In this document: positions 33,208 through 42,322 of the stretch, piece by piece
Layout of the letters: each line of letters begins with the position of its first letter
Numbering within the stretch: position 1 is the first letter of the stretch
NCBI GenBank assembly: GCA_934177485.1
Contig: CAKPPF010000002.1
Span: 62,001-126,000 of the forward strand
DNA from: an uncultured Clostridia bacterium
GTDB lineage: Bacteria > Bacillota > Clostridia > TANB77 > CAG-508
Direction of reading: 5' to 3'
Length of the DNA: 64,000 nucleotides
Program-made: the position numbers and the translations under genes
Notes under the pieces: generated by a model
Told to the model about the DNA's origin: nothing
Databases searched by the model: none
Seen by the model: only the letters and a program-made list of their open reading frames with translations

Positions 33208-35274
33208 CTAATTATTTATTTTACTCATTTTTCTTGTTGTTTTACAAATGATTTTATCAAATAACATTATGAAAGCTGGTAATACTGTAATAACAACAAT
33301 CATACTTATAATTGCTCCTCTAGACATTAAAGTACATAATGAACCTATTATTTCTATTTTTGAATATGCTCCAACACCAAATGTTGCTCCAAAGAAACAT
33401 AATCCACTTACTATTATTGATGATATTGATGTTCCTAATGCTTCGTCTATTGCCACATATTTGTCTTTTCCATCTTTTCTTAAATCAATATATTTAGTTG
33501 TAATTAAAATTGCATAATCTATTGTTGCTCCTAGCTGAATTGTTCCAATTACTATAGAAGCTATAAATGGCAAAGATGTATTTGTATATGCTGGTATTCC
33601 CATGTTTATAAATATTGCAAATTCTATTACAGTAATTAAAATTATAGGTAATGAAATAGATTTTAAAACACATATCATTATTATAAATATAATTGCAATT
33701 GAAAATGTATTTACACTGTTAAAATCATGATCGCTTATTTCTACCAAGTCTTTCATTAAAGGTCCTTCACCTGCTAATATTGCATTACTATCATATTTTT
33801 TTATAATTTTATTTACTTCGTTTACCTGATTATTTAACTCATCTGTTGCCATCTCATACTTAGAATTAACTAAAAGCATTTGATATTTATCATTTTCAAA
33901 TACAGATTTTATATCATCTGAAAGCATTTGCTCTGGCAAAGCTCCAGATACCTTTGGATATCCTAAAGTCCAGACAATGCCATCAACATTTTCTATTTCT
34001 TTTAGCATTTCATTTACTTTATAATCTGGTAGTTTTGCGTCAACCAATATTACTTCTGTTGATACCATATCAAATTTTTCTTTCAATTCTTTATTAGCAG
34101 TAATACTTGGCAAACTTTCTGGTAATGATTTGTCTAGATTATAGTAAACATCTGTATTTTTATATCCATAAATTGCAAATGGTAAAATTATTATAAATAA
34201 AATAATTATTGCCTTATGATGTTTTATATTAAAGTCTTTTACTCTTTTAAACTTAGGTAATATTTCTTTGTGTGATGTTTTTTCTATTAAATTATTAAAT
34301 ACTAATAACATTGCTGGTAATACTGTAACAACACAAATAACTCCTAGTAAAACACCTTTTGCCATAACTATGCCTATATCTTTTCCAAGTGTTAAATTCA
34401 TACTACATAAAGCTAAGAATCCAGCTATTGTAGTTAATGAACTACCAATTACAGATACTAAAGTTTTTGAAATTGCATGTGCCATTGCTTCATCGTTATT
34501 ACTATATATTTCTTTTTGTGCCTTATAACTGTGGTATAAGAATATTGCGAAGTCCATTGTAACACCAAGTTGTAATACTGCACTAATTGCTTTTGTTATA
34601 TATGAAATTTCTCCTAAAAATATATTTGTTCCCATATTGTACAATATTGCAACACCAATATTAAGTAATAAAAATATTGGTGCAACATATGAGTCTAAAG
34701 CCAACTGCAAAATTATTAAGCATAATGCAACCGCTATTATAACGTATATTATAACTTCAGAATTAGATAAATCTCTTGTATCTAAGACTGTTGCAGACAT
34801 TCCGCTAATTTTACAACGTTCATCTGTTATGTCTCTTAATTTTTCTATTGTTTCCATAGTTGTATCTGATGAAATGCTATCTTTAAAAGTAACTAGTAAA
34901 ATAGTATTTCCGTCTTTGTATACCTTATCTTTTATTTCATTTGGTATCATATCTACAGGTATGCTAGTTCCTAGAACATCAGAAATTCCAACTACTTTTT
35001 CTACATTATCAATTTCTTTAAACTTATCTTCAAGTTTTAAAATATCTTTTGTTTTCATATTTTCTAATACAACAATTGAATATGCTCCCATATTAAAATC
35101 TTCTGAAAGAATATTTTCGCCTTTAATTGTTTCTATGTTATCTGGCAAATATACCAAAATATCATAATTAATTCTAGTAGCTTTCATTCCAATAATTGAT
35201 GGAATTAACAATATTAATGCTATTATTAGAATTGTTTTTTTGTGTTTGCATATAAATTCTCCAAATTTAAGCAT
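33208..35274 (-). CDS. RND/MMPL-family exporter
   Basis: The 688-residue protein has two repeated halves, each with one helix, a large extracytoplasmic domain and five helices. ATRINYDILVYLPDN and TDVYYNLDKSLPES open the external domains; ITKAISAVLQLGVTMDFAIFLYHSY and IASIVIGTIQLGATIDYAILITTKY are the matching membrane segments with the proton-relay Asp. This is the MMPL/HAE3-like group that moves lipids or hydrophobic drugs. It is divergent from a TetR gene, and TGAC..GTCA dyads cover its promoter. Confidence 0.93.
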   Translation of the reverse strand: MLKFGEFICKHKKTILIIALILLIPSIIGMKATRINYDILVYLPDNIETIKGENILSEDFNMGAYSIVVLENMKTKDILKLEDKFKEIDNVEKVVGISDVLGTSIPVDMIPNEIKDKVYKDGNTILLVTFKDSISSDTTMETIEKLRDITDERCKISGMSATVLDTRDLSNSEVIIYVIIAVALCLIILQLALDSYVAPIFLLLNIGVAILYNMGTNIFLGEISYITKAISAVLQLGVTMDFAIFLYHSYKAQKEIYSNNDEAMAHAISKTLVSVIGSSLTTIAGFLALCSMNLTLGKDIGIVMAKGVLLGVICVVTVLPAMLLVFNNLIEKTSHKEILPKFKRVKDFNIKHHKAIIILFIIILPFAIYGYKNTDVYYNLDKSLPESLPSITANKELKEKFDMVSTEVILVDAKLPDYKVNEMLKEIENVDGIVWTLGYPKVSGALPEQMLSDDIKSVFENDKYQMLLVNSKYEMATDELNNQVNEVNKIIKKYDSNAILAGEGPLMKDLVEISDHDFNSVNTFSIAIIFIIMICVLKSISLPIILITVIEFAIFINMGIPAYTNTSLPFIASIVIGTIQLGATIDYAILITTKYIDLRKDGKDKYVAIDEALGTSISSIIVSGLCFFGATFGVGAYSKIEIIGSLCTLMSRGAIISMIVVITVLPAFIMLFDKIICKTTRKMSKINN

Positions 35275-35294
35275 TTTTTGCTCTCCTTTCTTTA

Positions 35295-35307
35295 TGACTT
35301 TTAGTCA
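35295..35307. promoter_or_regulatory. TetR-type operator 1
   Basis: TGACTTTTAGTCA, a perfect TGAC-N5-GTCA dyad, in the leader of the RND gene just past its -10 box. Confidence 0.65.
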
Positions 35308-35315
35308 CTTTATAT

Positions 35316-35344
35316 ATAATAATACTTTTGTGACCATTAGTCAA
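35316..35344 (-). promoter_or_regulatory. Promoter of the RND operon with operator 2 over the -35 box
   Basis: Minus-strand TTGACT (35339-35344), 17 bp, TATTAT (35316-35321). The dyad TGACCATTAGTCA at 35331-35343 covers the -35 box. Confidence 0.75.
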
Positions 35345-35448
35345 TAGCTTATTATAAATATTTTATTTTTTTGTTAAATTCATAGTATTAACGGCATTGT
35401 ATTGCAATATATAATGAGTATATTTAAAAATTAATTCTATATATTCTA

Positions 35449-35477
35449 TTGACTATTAGTTCATTTCGTGTAATAAT
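35449..35477 (+). promoter_or_regulatory. tetR promoter with operator 3 over the -35 box
   Basis: TTGACT (35449-35454) and TAATAAT (35471-35477) at 16-17 bp spacing. TGACTATTAGTTCA (35450-35463), a one-base-longer version of operators 1 and 2, covers the -35 box, suggesting autoregulation. Confidence 0.65.
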
Positions 35478-35499
35478 ATATTCATAAGGGGGTTTTTTT

Positions 35500-36096
35500 A
35501 TGAATAAAGAAGAACAAAAAAATGAAAAAGAATCTAGACTATTAGACACTGCATTTCAACTTTTTACACAAAAAGGTATAAAAGATACTTCTATTCAAGA
35601 CATAGTTGACAATGCAAATGTAGCTAAAGGTACTTTCTATTTATATTTTAAGGATAAATATGAAATACGTGATATTTTAATAGCAAAGAAATCAGAAAAA
35701 TTATTTAATGATGCTTTGGAGCATATGAAAAGCAATTATATTGAAAATTTTTCTGACCAAATTATATTTATTATTAATTATGTTATAGATGAATTGGTTA
35801 AAGCTCCTTTAGTTTTAAAGTTTATTTCTAAAAATTTATCTTGGGGAGTTTATAACGAAACAATTACTAAAATATATGAAGAAAAAAGCTCAGACGAAGA
35901 AAGCCTTTATGGGTTATTTTTAAAAGGCGTTAAAGAAAATAACCTAAATTTAAAAAATCCTAAAGTAACTTTATTTATGATAATAGAACTTGTAAGTTCA
36001 ACTTGTTTTGATTCTATAATTTATAAAAAGCCTTTACCAATTGAAGAATATAAACCTTACTTATATAATGTAATTAGAAACTTATTAAAAGAATAA
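35500..36096 (+). CDS. TetR/AcrR-family repressor
   Basis: The 198-residue protein has the TetR helix-turn-helix: LLDTAFQLFTQKGIKDTSIQDIVDNANVAKGTFYLYFKDKYEIRD split over residues 14-57, with a ligand-binding C-terminal domain. It is divergent from the RND exporter operon and the shared intergenic region has three similar dyads, so it most likely represses both promoters and is released by a hydrophobic ligand that the pump exports. RBS AAGGGGG. Confidence 0.93.
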   Translation: MNKEEQKNEKESRLLDTAFQLFTQKGIKDTSIQDIVDNANVAKGTFYLYFKDKYEIRDILIAKKSEKLFNDALEHMKSNYIENFSDQIIFIINYVIDELVKAPLVLKFISKNLSWGVYNETITKIYEEKSSDEESLYGLFLKGVKENNLNLKNPKVTLFMIIELVSSTCFDSIIYKKPLPIEEYKPYLYNVIRNLLKE

Positions 36097-36120
36097 AAAG
36101 TGGCTTCGCCACTTTTTTAA
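36094..36120. terminator. Convergent terminator tetR / CAP gene
   Basis: AAAAAGTGGC and GCCACTTTTTT form the stem with loop TTC and T runs both ways; it abuts both stop codons. Confidence 0.85.
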
Positions 36121-36875
36121 CGTCCTATAAACATTTGCACATATATTTTTCCATATTTAGGACTACTTACTACACCTATTCCTGTGTAATTAAAACTACT
36201 ATTTAATATATTTGCTCTATGTCCTGATGAGTTCATCCATGCAGTTACTGCTGCACTATTACTAGAATTTCCAGCAATATTTTCTCCAGCTGATTTATAT
36301 GATATTTTGAAACTTTTTAACATATCAAATGGTGAGCCGTATGTTGGTGATGTATGAGAAAAATAATTGTTATTTACCATGTCTTGTGCTTTTATTCTTG
36401 CAACTCTTTGAACTTCATTATCAATTTTTAATACTGACAATCCATTATTTGTTCTTTGTTTATTAATTAAATTAAATACTTCTTGTTCATCACTACTTAG
36501 GGTTGTATTCGTCGTAGTTGTATTATTAGAAATGTTATTATTTGTATTACTAGAACTTCCCGCATACACAGCTTTTATATATTTTTTACTAACTGCTCCA
36601 ATATAATTATTATCTGTTTGTATTACATACCAATCTCCAATTCCTGCAAATACTCGTACATATTCGTTTTTCTTAACTGTTGTTATTACTTTAAAACCAC
36701 TACCTGGTCCGCTTCTAACATTTAACACTGTTGCATTTACAATGCCTGTTGAAAAATCTGTTTTATAATAATGTTGCATTGCAAATGAAGTTGATGTGCC
36801 AAGCACTATTATAGAAAAAATAGTGAGCATAAAATATTTAATTATTTTTTTTCTTTTTAAAGTTATTACCTTCAT
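36117..36875 (-). CDS. Secreted SH3 plus CAP (SCP/PR1-like, YkwD) domain protein
   Basis: From the ATG at 36873-36875 (GGAGG 6 nt before) the protein is 252 residues: signal/anchor helix (about 9-30), bacterial SH3 domain (about 38-105: TVLNVRSGPGSGFKVITTV), Asn/Thr-rich linker and a C-terminal CAP domain (about 125-252) with EVFNLINKQRTNNGLSVLK, SHTSPTYGSPFDML, AGENIAGNSS and SSGHRANILN. The CAP His and Glu residues are present. YkwD-type proteins occur on the surface and spores of Firmicutes; activity is unknown. Confidence 0.9.
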   Translation of the reverse strand: MKVITLKRKKIIKYFMLTIFSIIVLGTSTSFAMQHYYKTDFSTGIVNATVLNVRSGPGSGFKVITTVKKNEYVRVFAGIGDWYVIQTDNNYIGAVSKKYIKAVYAGSSSNTNNNISNNTTTTNTTLSSDEQEVFNLINKQRTNNGLSVLKIDNEVQRVARIKAQDMVNNNYFSHTSPTYGSPFDMLKSFKISYKSAGENIAGNSSNSAAVTAWMNSSGHRANILNSSFNYTGIGVVSSPKYGKIYVQMFIGR

Positions 36876-37193
36876 AATTTCCTCCATTTAATATTTTATA
36901 ATTTTTTTAGCAGGCATGTATGGATGTTCTTGTGCCTATCCTTTCCTACCTCCCTACATCTTTTGAATTCATGTTTATCTTAAATTATACGTTGGGTGGA
37001 CACAGAATTTGACAATACAGCTCATACATAGAAACTTAAGTTACTTTGTTTGTTAAATTATATTCAAAAATAATTTTAAAATGTTTTATTTTTAAATTAA
37101 GTATATTTTTATTTTTTTAGGACAATATATTTTTAAAATAACTATAAGTAAAAAAATTTATTTAGCAGTTATTGCTAGAATGGAGGTATTTAT
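36876..37193. other. Intergenic region, CAP gene to coat-protein pair
   Basis: About 318 bp without a gene. It holds a degenerate copy of the palindromic repeat (36908-36958), a CATACATA string at about 37026 resembling a sporulation sigma-E -10 box, and otherwise A/T-rich sequence. No structured RNA is evident. Confidence 0.5.
36908..36958. repeat. Degenerate palindromic repeat
   Basis: TAGCAGGCATG..TGTTCTTGTGCCTATCC followed by CCTACCTCCCTAC. Shares the GCAGGCA, TCTTGTGCC and CCCTAC parts with the other copies, in the reverse orientation. Confidence 0.5.
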
Positions 37194-37367
37194 ATGACTA
37201 GTAAGGAACTTTTATATGTAGAAGATGCTTTAGGACACGAATGTTATATGAAAACATGTGCACCTAAAACAGCAAATGAGCTTAAAGATATTAATCTATC
37301 TAACTATATGAATGAATTAGCACAAGAACACACCGATTTATTTAACAAATTTTTAAAATTATTATAG
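37194..37367 (+). CDS. Small CotF-like spore coat protein
   Basis: The 57-residue protein, MTSKELLYVEDALGHECYMK and onward to LFNKFLKLL, resembles the short partner of CotF-type coat proteins in Clostridia, which form helical ferritin-like modules. The ATG follows GGAGG with normal spacing and the stop is 12 bp before the next coat gene. It probably assembles in the spore coat together with that protein. Confidence 0.75.
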   Translation: MTSKELLYVEDALGHECYMKTCAPKTANELKDINLSNYMNELAQEHTDLFNKFLKLL

Positions 37368-37379
37368 GAGGAAAATACT

Positions 37380-37625
37380 ATGGATGATAGAGAATTAATG
37401 GAAAAAGAATTATTAATTATAAAAGGAGCTACAGATTTGTATCTTCATGGTACAATAGAATCTTCAACTGCCGAAGTACACAATGCATTTAAAGAAGCAT
37501 TAAATAAATCTTTAGACATTCAAAATAAAATATATAACCTAATGTCACAAAAAGGTTGGTACAATACAGAAACTGCTGAACAACCAAAAATAGATTCTGC
37601 AAAGCAAAAGTTTTCAGCAAAATAA
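37380..37625 (+). CDS. CotF-family spore coat protein
   Basis: The 81-residue protein contains the Coat_F pattern ELLIIKGATDLYLHGTIESS, VHNAFKEALNKSLDIQNKIY and NLMSQKGWYNTETAEQPKI. CotF proteins are structural components of the spore coat made in the mother cell. RBS AGGAGG directly overlaps the preceding gene's end, so the pair is an operon. Family members in Clostridia have this short length. Confidence 0.85.
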   Translation: MDDRELMEKELLIIKGATDLYLHGTIESSTAEVHNAFKEALNKSLDIQNKIYNLMSQKGWYNTETAEQPKIDSAKQKFSAK

Positions 37626-37653
37626 AACTCTAGATTGCTCTAGAGTTTTATTA
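37622..37653. terminator. Convergent terminator coat pair / PEGA gene
   Basis: AAAACTCTAGA and TCTAGAGTTTT form an 11-bp stem with loop TTGC. Confidence 0.8.
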
Positions 37654-37659
37654 TATATT

Positions 37660-39831
37660 CTATGTTTCTGGTTTTGTTCCTTCTATTGTAATATACATAC
37701 TAGATACTTTTCCACTTGCTTGAATACGTACTGATTTTATTTCATCTTTTAGATGTACTTTATAGCCATTTTTTAAGTCATCCCTAGTAATATTAGTTAA
37801 TGCATATGAAACATTCACAGTATTTGATCCATCTCTTTTGTGTGTTGCCTGATTCATTTTAGTAGTACTTCCAGTATAAATTGTTGTAAGAATATTATTA
37901 GAATATGTTCCTCCTCCTGATGCTTGGAACTTAAAATGAAGTGTTACTTTACTAATTCTTATTCCTCCATTACTATCTATCGATGTATCACCGCTTGGAA
38001 GAGCTTTTGCTATTGTATTAGCATCTATTGTAAAAGTTCCCATGTCTACAGTTTTACTTCCAGCTCCTTTATATGATGCGGTGGCACTACCTCCATTTAA
38101 TATTCCAGAGTAGGTACTATTACTATTTGAAGTAAAATAAATATTATTAGTAGTAAATGCTAAATAAGTTCTATCCAAAGATATATTTAATGTTTGATTT
38201 GATGAAACACTATTAATATTTCCAGATTTTGATGTATACAAAGATTTACTAACTGCATAAGTAATGTTTGTTCCATAATCTACTGTAACACTTTGAGTTC
38301 CTGTACCGCTTGTAAGTTGGGTTCCATCCGATTTTTTAATTGTTACCGTTGCGTCTGATGGTGTTGGATTTATTGTTACTGCGTATGTGTATATTTTTAA
38401 TGTAATTGACATAGTTGTCGTTTCATTAATTGTTTTTGATCCTGATTGAGGTGCATATCCAGTTTTTTCTACACTGTAACTTATGGTATCTCCATCATAT
38501 ACTGTTAGTTGTTTTGTTGTTTTTCCATTTATTTTAACAGTGGCATCTGATGGTGTTGGTTTTATTGTTACTACCCAGATTTTCTTTAAGGTAACATTAA
38601 TTGTCTCTCCCTTTGTAACAGTTATATTTTCCTTAGTTACTGACTCGTATCCAGATTTTTCTACTAAATAACTTAACTTGTCTCCTTCTTCTAATGTTAT
38701 TGAATTTCTTGTTGTTCCATTAATTTTTATTGTTGCATCCGATGGCGTTGCATTTATTATTATTGTACATGGTTTTTTTAGTGTAATAGTTATTTCTTTA
38801 TCTGATGTTATCATTTCAACACCTTGTTTAGTATTGTATCCTTCTTTTTCAGCTGAATAAGCTATTTGTGTTCCATGTTCAATTAAAATTCCACTATCTG
38901 TTATGGTTGTTCCATTTACTTTTCTGGTTACTCCTGTTAATATTTCTCCATTTATATCAAGCACATTTAATTTTACAGTATATTTCTTTTTTTCGAGTCT
39001 TATATTGCTTACTTGTTTATTTTCAGTTATATTTTCAACTCTTCCATTTATATCGTTATATCCTTCTTTACTTACTTTATATGATATGGTATCTCCATAG
39101 CTAACAGTAATCTCTTGAGATCCTTTTCCGATTTGTAACTCATTTCCAGAAGAATCATATATAGTCACTATTGCTTCGCTGTCTTCCACAAATATTTTAA
39201 CAGTATATTTTAAAATTTCTAGATTAACATTTATGGTAGAATCATTTTGGCCTAAAACCATTGTATTTGTTTGACTTTGGTAACCTTCACAACTTACAGT
39301 ATATGTTATATGTGATCCTTTATAGTCTTCTAATGTTACTTCCCCAGTACCATAAGCAGTTCTCCCTGTGTTCATAGATTCTATGTTTATGTATGAATTT
39401 TCTGGTTTTGCTTTTATAGTTATAGAACTTTTTGAAGTATCTATTATAATTTCAGATTCATCTTTATTTGTGCTTACATTTCCACTGTTTATATATAATT
39501 TATATCGTCTGCCTTTTTTTGATTCTATTGAAATATAATTTCCGTCTTCACTTAAAGATGCAAACTTGCACCAATCATTTCCTGTAATTTGTTCTAGCAA
39601 TTTATTTTTATTTTCCACTGTTTCAATATTGCCTAGCTCTTTTTGTTTCATATATTCAAGCTTAATTTTTTCCGCAACCTGCAAATCTTCATAATCATAT
39701 AAAATGTCTTCTGTTTTATCTATAACTTTATTTCCTTGTGTAACATTAATTGTTACAGTTGCTAATATTGTTAATACAACTAATATAATTATTAATGCAA
39801 TTAATGTTATTCCTCTATTATTCTTAAGCAT
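37660..39831 (-). CDS. Prepilin-like protein with tandem PEGA repeats
   Basis: The 723-residue protein starts with a type IV prepilin-like sequence: a short basic leader, then RGITLIALIIILVVLTILAT, where the cleavage site would fall after Gly7, but the mature +5 Glu typical of pilins is absent. A short helical section follows, then about six PEGA-like units of 65-75 residues (about 130-560), three carrying TPSDATVKING-type cores and YSVEKTGY ends, then a Ser/Thr-rich beta domain. PEGA domains are surface beta modules. No pilus assembly genes are in the window. It is probably a cell-surface or pseudopilin-like adhesin. Confidence 0.78.
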   Translation of the reverse strand: MLKNNRGITLIALIIILVVLTILATVTINVTQGNKVIDKTEDILYDYEDLQVAEKIKLEYMKQKELGNIETVENKNKLLEQITGNDWCKFASLSEDGNYISIESKKGRRYKLYINSGNVSTNKDESEIIIDTSKSSITIKAKPENSYINIESMNTGRTAYGTGEVTLEDYKGSHITYTVSCEGYQSQTNTMVLGQNDSTINVNLEILKYTVKIFVEDSEAIVTIYDSSGNELQIGKGSQEITVSYGDTISYKVSKEGYNDINGRVENITENKQVSNIRLEKKKYTVKLNVLDINGEILTGVTRKVNGTTITDSGILIEHGTQIAYSAEKEGYNTKQGVEMITSDKEITITLKKPCTIIINATPSDATIKINGTTRNSITLEEGDKLSYLVEKSGYESVTKENITVTKGETINVTLKKIWVVTIKPTPSDATVKINGKTTKQLTVYDGDTISYSVEKTGYAPQSGSKTINETTTMSITLKIYTYAVTINPTPSDATVTIKKSDGTQLTSGTGTQSVTVDYGTNITYAVSKSLYTSKSGNINSVSSNQTLNISLDRTYLAFTTNNIYFTSNSNSTYSGILNGGSATASYKGAGSKTVDMGTFTIDANTIAKALPSGDTSIDSNGGIRISKVTLHFKFQASGGGTYSNNILTTIYTGSTTKMNQATHKRDGSNTVNVSYALTNITRDDLKNGYKVHLKDEIKSVRIQASGKVSSMYITIEGTKPET

Positions 39832-39925
39832 CTTTTCCTCCTTTGTAACCGTTATTATATCAAATAATTACATTTTTTAAAATTATATATTTCCTAAGCT
39901 TGTATGTCAATTGTTCAAATGCTAA

Positions 39926-40444
39926 TTATTCAATGTACCCAATATATGGTAAATTTCTATATTTATCTTTATAATCTAGCCCATATCCTAATACAAATTT
40001 ATTTTCAATTTCAAATCCTGTATAGTCGACATTTATAGGTTTTACTCTTCTTTCTTTTTTATCTAAAAGGACACATATTTTCAAATTTTTTGGATCCTTT
40101 TTTACTAAGTAATCATATATATAATTTAGAGTTAAACCAGAATCTATGATATCTTCAACTATAATTACATTTTTATCTTTAATATCTGTACTTATATCTA
40201 ACTTAAAATTAATTGTTCCACTACTTTGCAATTCATCTCCATAACTATTTACTTTCATAAAATCTAATATTAAGTTATTATTTAATTCTTTAGATAAATC
40301 TATTGCAAAATAAGCAGCTCCCTTTAATATGCAAACTAAAACAATTTCTTCATTTTTAAAATCTTTTAAAATTTCTTGCGCAATTTCTTTTATTCTATTT
40401 TTTATTTTTTCTTCATTTATTAGTACTTTTATATCCATTTCCAT
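39926..40444 (-). CDS. hpt: Hypoxanthine phosphoribosyltransferase
   Basis: The 172-residue protein has the type I PRTase loop VIIVEDIIDSGLTLNYI (residues about 93-109), where Glu-Asp bind ribose of PRPP, the catalytic-loop region LQSSGTINFKLDI, and VGYGLDY-like FVLGYGLDYKDKYRNLPYIG at the end. It salvages hypoxanthine and guanine to IMP and GMP. Two in-frame ATGs lie 6 bp apart; the first is closer to the GGGAG ribosome binding site and is used. Confidence 0.92.
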   Translation of the reverse strand: MEMDIKVLINEEKIKNRIKEIAQEILKDFKNEEIVLVCILKGAAYFAIDLSKELNNNLILDFMKVNSYGDELQSSGTINFKLDISTDIKDKNVIIVEDIIDSGLTLNYIYDYLVKKDPKNLKICVLLDKKERRVKPINVDYTGFEIENKFVLGYGLDYKDKYRNLPYIGYIE

Positions 40445-40561
40445 ATTAAACTTTCTCCCCTTTTTATTATATAATAGATTTTATATATTTTCTACAATTT
40501 TGTCAATTATTGTTTTTGTTATTTTATACCATTTATGCTATAATATAATAGTGAGGTAATT

Positions 40562-41686
40562 ATGAAAAATAGTATTGATTTAATAATAAAATTGTTAGTA
40601 AAGTTAGTTGTATTACTCTTTGTAATATTTATTTCTTTTGTTGGATATGTAATTGTTTTTTCTAGACAAAATAATATAGAAATTGATGATACAATTTCGT
40701 ATATAAAAGAAATTGGCACAGTAATTTCAAATAAAACAAATACTATCTCGAAAGATAGCGTTAATATTTTATTGCCAGATACCAATGCAAATAACACTCA
40801 AATTTCATCAAAAACTTTAAACTCTTTTTATTATGATCAACTTGACGATATTGCAAAAACTGTTTATTCCTCACTAGATGATAATTTAGATAATTTAAAA
40901 AATGATAATTTTAATATAGATTTTGATACCAAGTTTAACTCAATTTTAAACAGCTCAGATGGTCAGGAAAAGGTCGAAAAAGCATTTCAATCAGCTTTAG
41001 ATGCATTTATTTATGATCACCCCGAATTATTTTATTTAGATTTAACAAAAATGTCTCTACATATAAAATCATCTTCAATTGCAACAAAAACTACTTATAG
41101 AGTTTCACTTGTTCCAAATAATGTAACATCATATCTTTCAAGTTCTTTTACGTCTAAAACTGATGTTGAAAATGCAATTAATAAAGTACAAAACGAAAAA
41201 GCAAATATTGTTAATTCTATATCTAAAGAATCTTCAAATTATGATAAAGCTTTAAAAGTTCACGATTACCTTGTAAAAAATTTAGAATATGAAACCTCTC
41301 TTCAAGAGGAAAATAATAGAAATATTTATGGTGCCCTAATAGAAAAAAATGTAGTTTGTGAAGGCTATGCAAAAGCATTTAAATATTTAATGGACGAATT
41401 AAATATAGAGTGTATACTTGTAAGTGGAACTGCAACTAATTCTTCTGGGCATTCAGAAGCTCATATGTGGAATTATATAAAATTAAATGACAATTGGTAT
41501 GGTGTAGATGTAACATGGGATGATCCAGTTATAATTGGAAATACTAGTTCAAAAAATATAATAAGACATAATTATTTTTGTAAGGGGAAATCTACCTTTG
41601 GAAAAACACATATTCCAAATGGACAGATTTCAGATACAGGTATAAGATTTTCTATTCCAGAATTAAGCGAAACAAATTATAAATAA
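40562..41686 (+). CDS. Membrane-anchored transglutaminase-like protein
   Basis: The 374-residue protein has one N-terminal membrane helix (about 8-32), a linker domain, and a transglutaminase-like cysteine peptidase core: VVCEGYAKAFKYLMDEL (catalytic Cys), AHMWNYIKLNDNWYGVDVTWDDP (His and Asp). Such proteins act outside the cell as proteases or crosslinkers. It is divergent from hpt. The ATG follows GAGGT. Confidence 0.87.
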   Translation: MKNSIDLIIKLLVKLVVLLFVIFISFVGYVIVFSRQNNIEIDDTISYIKEIGTVISNKTNTISKDSVNILLPDTNANNTQISSKTLNSFYYDQLDDIAKTVYSSLDDNLDNLKNDNFNIDFDTKFNSILNSSDGQEKVEKAFQSALDAFIYDHPELFYLDLTKMSLHIKSSSIATKTTYRVSLVPNNVTSYLSSSFTSKTDVENAINKVQNEKANIVNSISKESSNYDKALKVHDYLVKNLEYETSLQEENNRNIYGALIEKNVVCEGYAKAFKYLMDELNIECILVSGTATNSSGHSEAHMWNYIKLNDNWYGVDVTWDDPVIIGNTSSKNIIRHNYFCKGKSTFGKTHIPNGQISDTGIRFSIPELSETNYK

Positions 41687-41698
41687 ACTATTTTTATA

Positions 41699-41720
41699 GG
41701 CAGGCACAAGACCTGTCCAT
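41699..41720. repeat. Dispersed palindromic repeat, copy 4
   Basis: GGCAGGCACAAGACCTGTCC, one mismatch from copies 1 and 2, just after the transglutaminase-like gene. Confidence 0.7.
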
Positions 41721-41769
41721 GGATTTTTAAATCTATGTTACCATAAAAATCTTTGAATTTTCAAAAACA

Positions 41770-41812
41770 AAAAAAATACCTTTAAGGCTATTACCTTAGA
41801 GGTATTTTTTAT
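41770..41812. terminator. Terminator of the SRP-ribosome maturation operon
   Basis: AAAAAATACCTTTAAGG and CCTTAGAGGTATTTTTT form a stem of about 17 bp with one mismatch and T runs on both sides, about 24 bp past the rplS stop. Confidence 0.85.
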
Positions 41813-41835
41813 ACTCAAGCACATTTTCTTTTTTA

Positions 41836-42288
41836 TTATTCTGCTTTTGGAGCTTCTTCTACTGTTTCAGTAGCTGGAGCTGTCTCTTGTGCAGGAGTTT
41901 CTGCTAAATCTTCTTTAATAGTAATTTCTTTATTTTCAATTCTTGCTCCTAATTTTTCTTTTGTCTTAGAAGCTTTACCAACTCTGTCTCTTAAGTAATA
42001 AAGTTTTGCTCTTCTAGCTTTACCAACTCTAACTACTTCAACTTTTTCTACCATTGGTGAATGTACTAAGAATGTTTTTTCAACACCAACACCATAAGAT
42101 ATTTTTCTTACAGTAAATGTTTCGTTTACTCCTCCACCTTGTTTTTTAATAATTATTCCTTCGAAAACTTGTATTCTCTCACGGTTTCCTTCTTTTATTT
42201 TTGCATAAACTTTTACTGTGTTTCCAACTGTTAAAACTGGAACCTTATTTTTTAGTTGTTCATGCTCAATTGATTTTATAATGTCCAT
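41836..42288 (-). CDS. rplS: 50S ribosomal protein L19
   Basis: The 150-residue protein has [50 protein letters not shown] and [16 protein letters not shown], all L19. L19 lies at the 30S-50S interface. The core ends near residue 117; an unusual tail of about 30 residues, rich in Glu, Ala, Pro and Thr ([20 protein letters not shown]), follows. Last gene of the operon. Confidence 0.96.
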   Translation of the reverse strand: MDIIKSIEHEQLKNKVPVLTVGNTVKVYAKIKEGNRERIQVFEGIIIKKQGGGVNETFTVRKISYGVGVEKTFLVHSPMVEKVEVVRVGKARRAKLYYLRDRVGKASKTKEKLGARIENKEITIKEDLAETPAQETAPATETVEEAPKAE

Positions 42289-42322
42289 TTTGTTATTTTT
42301 CTCCTTTCTTAAAGATTTATTT

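Noticed and set aside
37020..37034. Sigma-E promoter for the coat pair (CATACATA)
   Set aside because: Only the -10-like string fits and no convincing -35 box lies at the right distance; too weak to annotate as a promoter.
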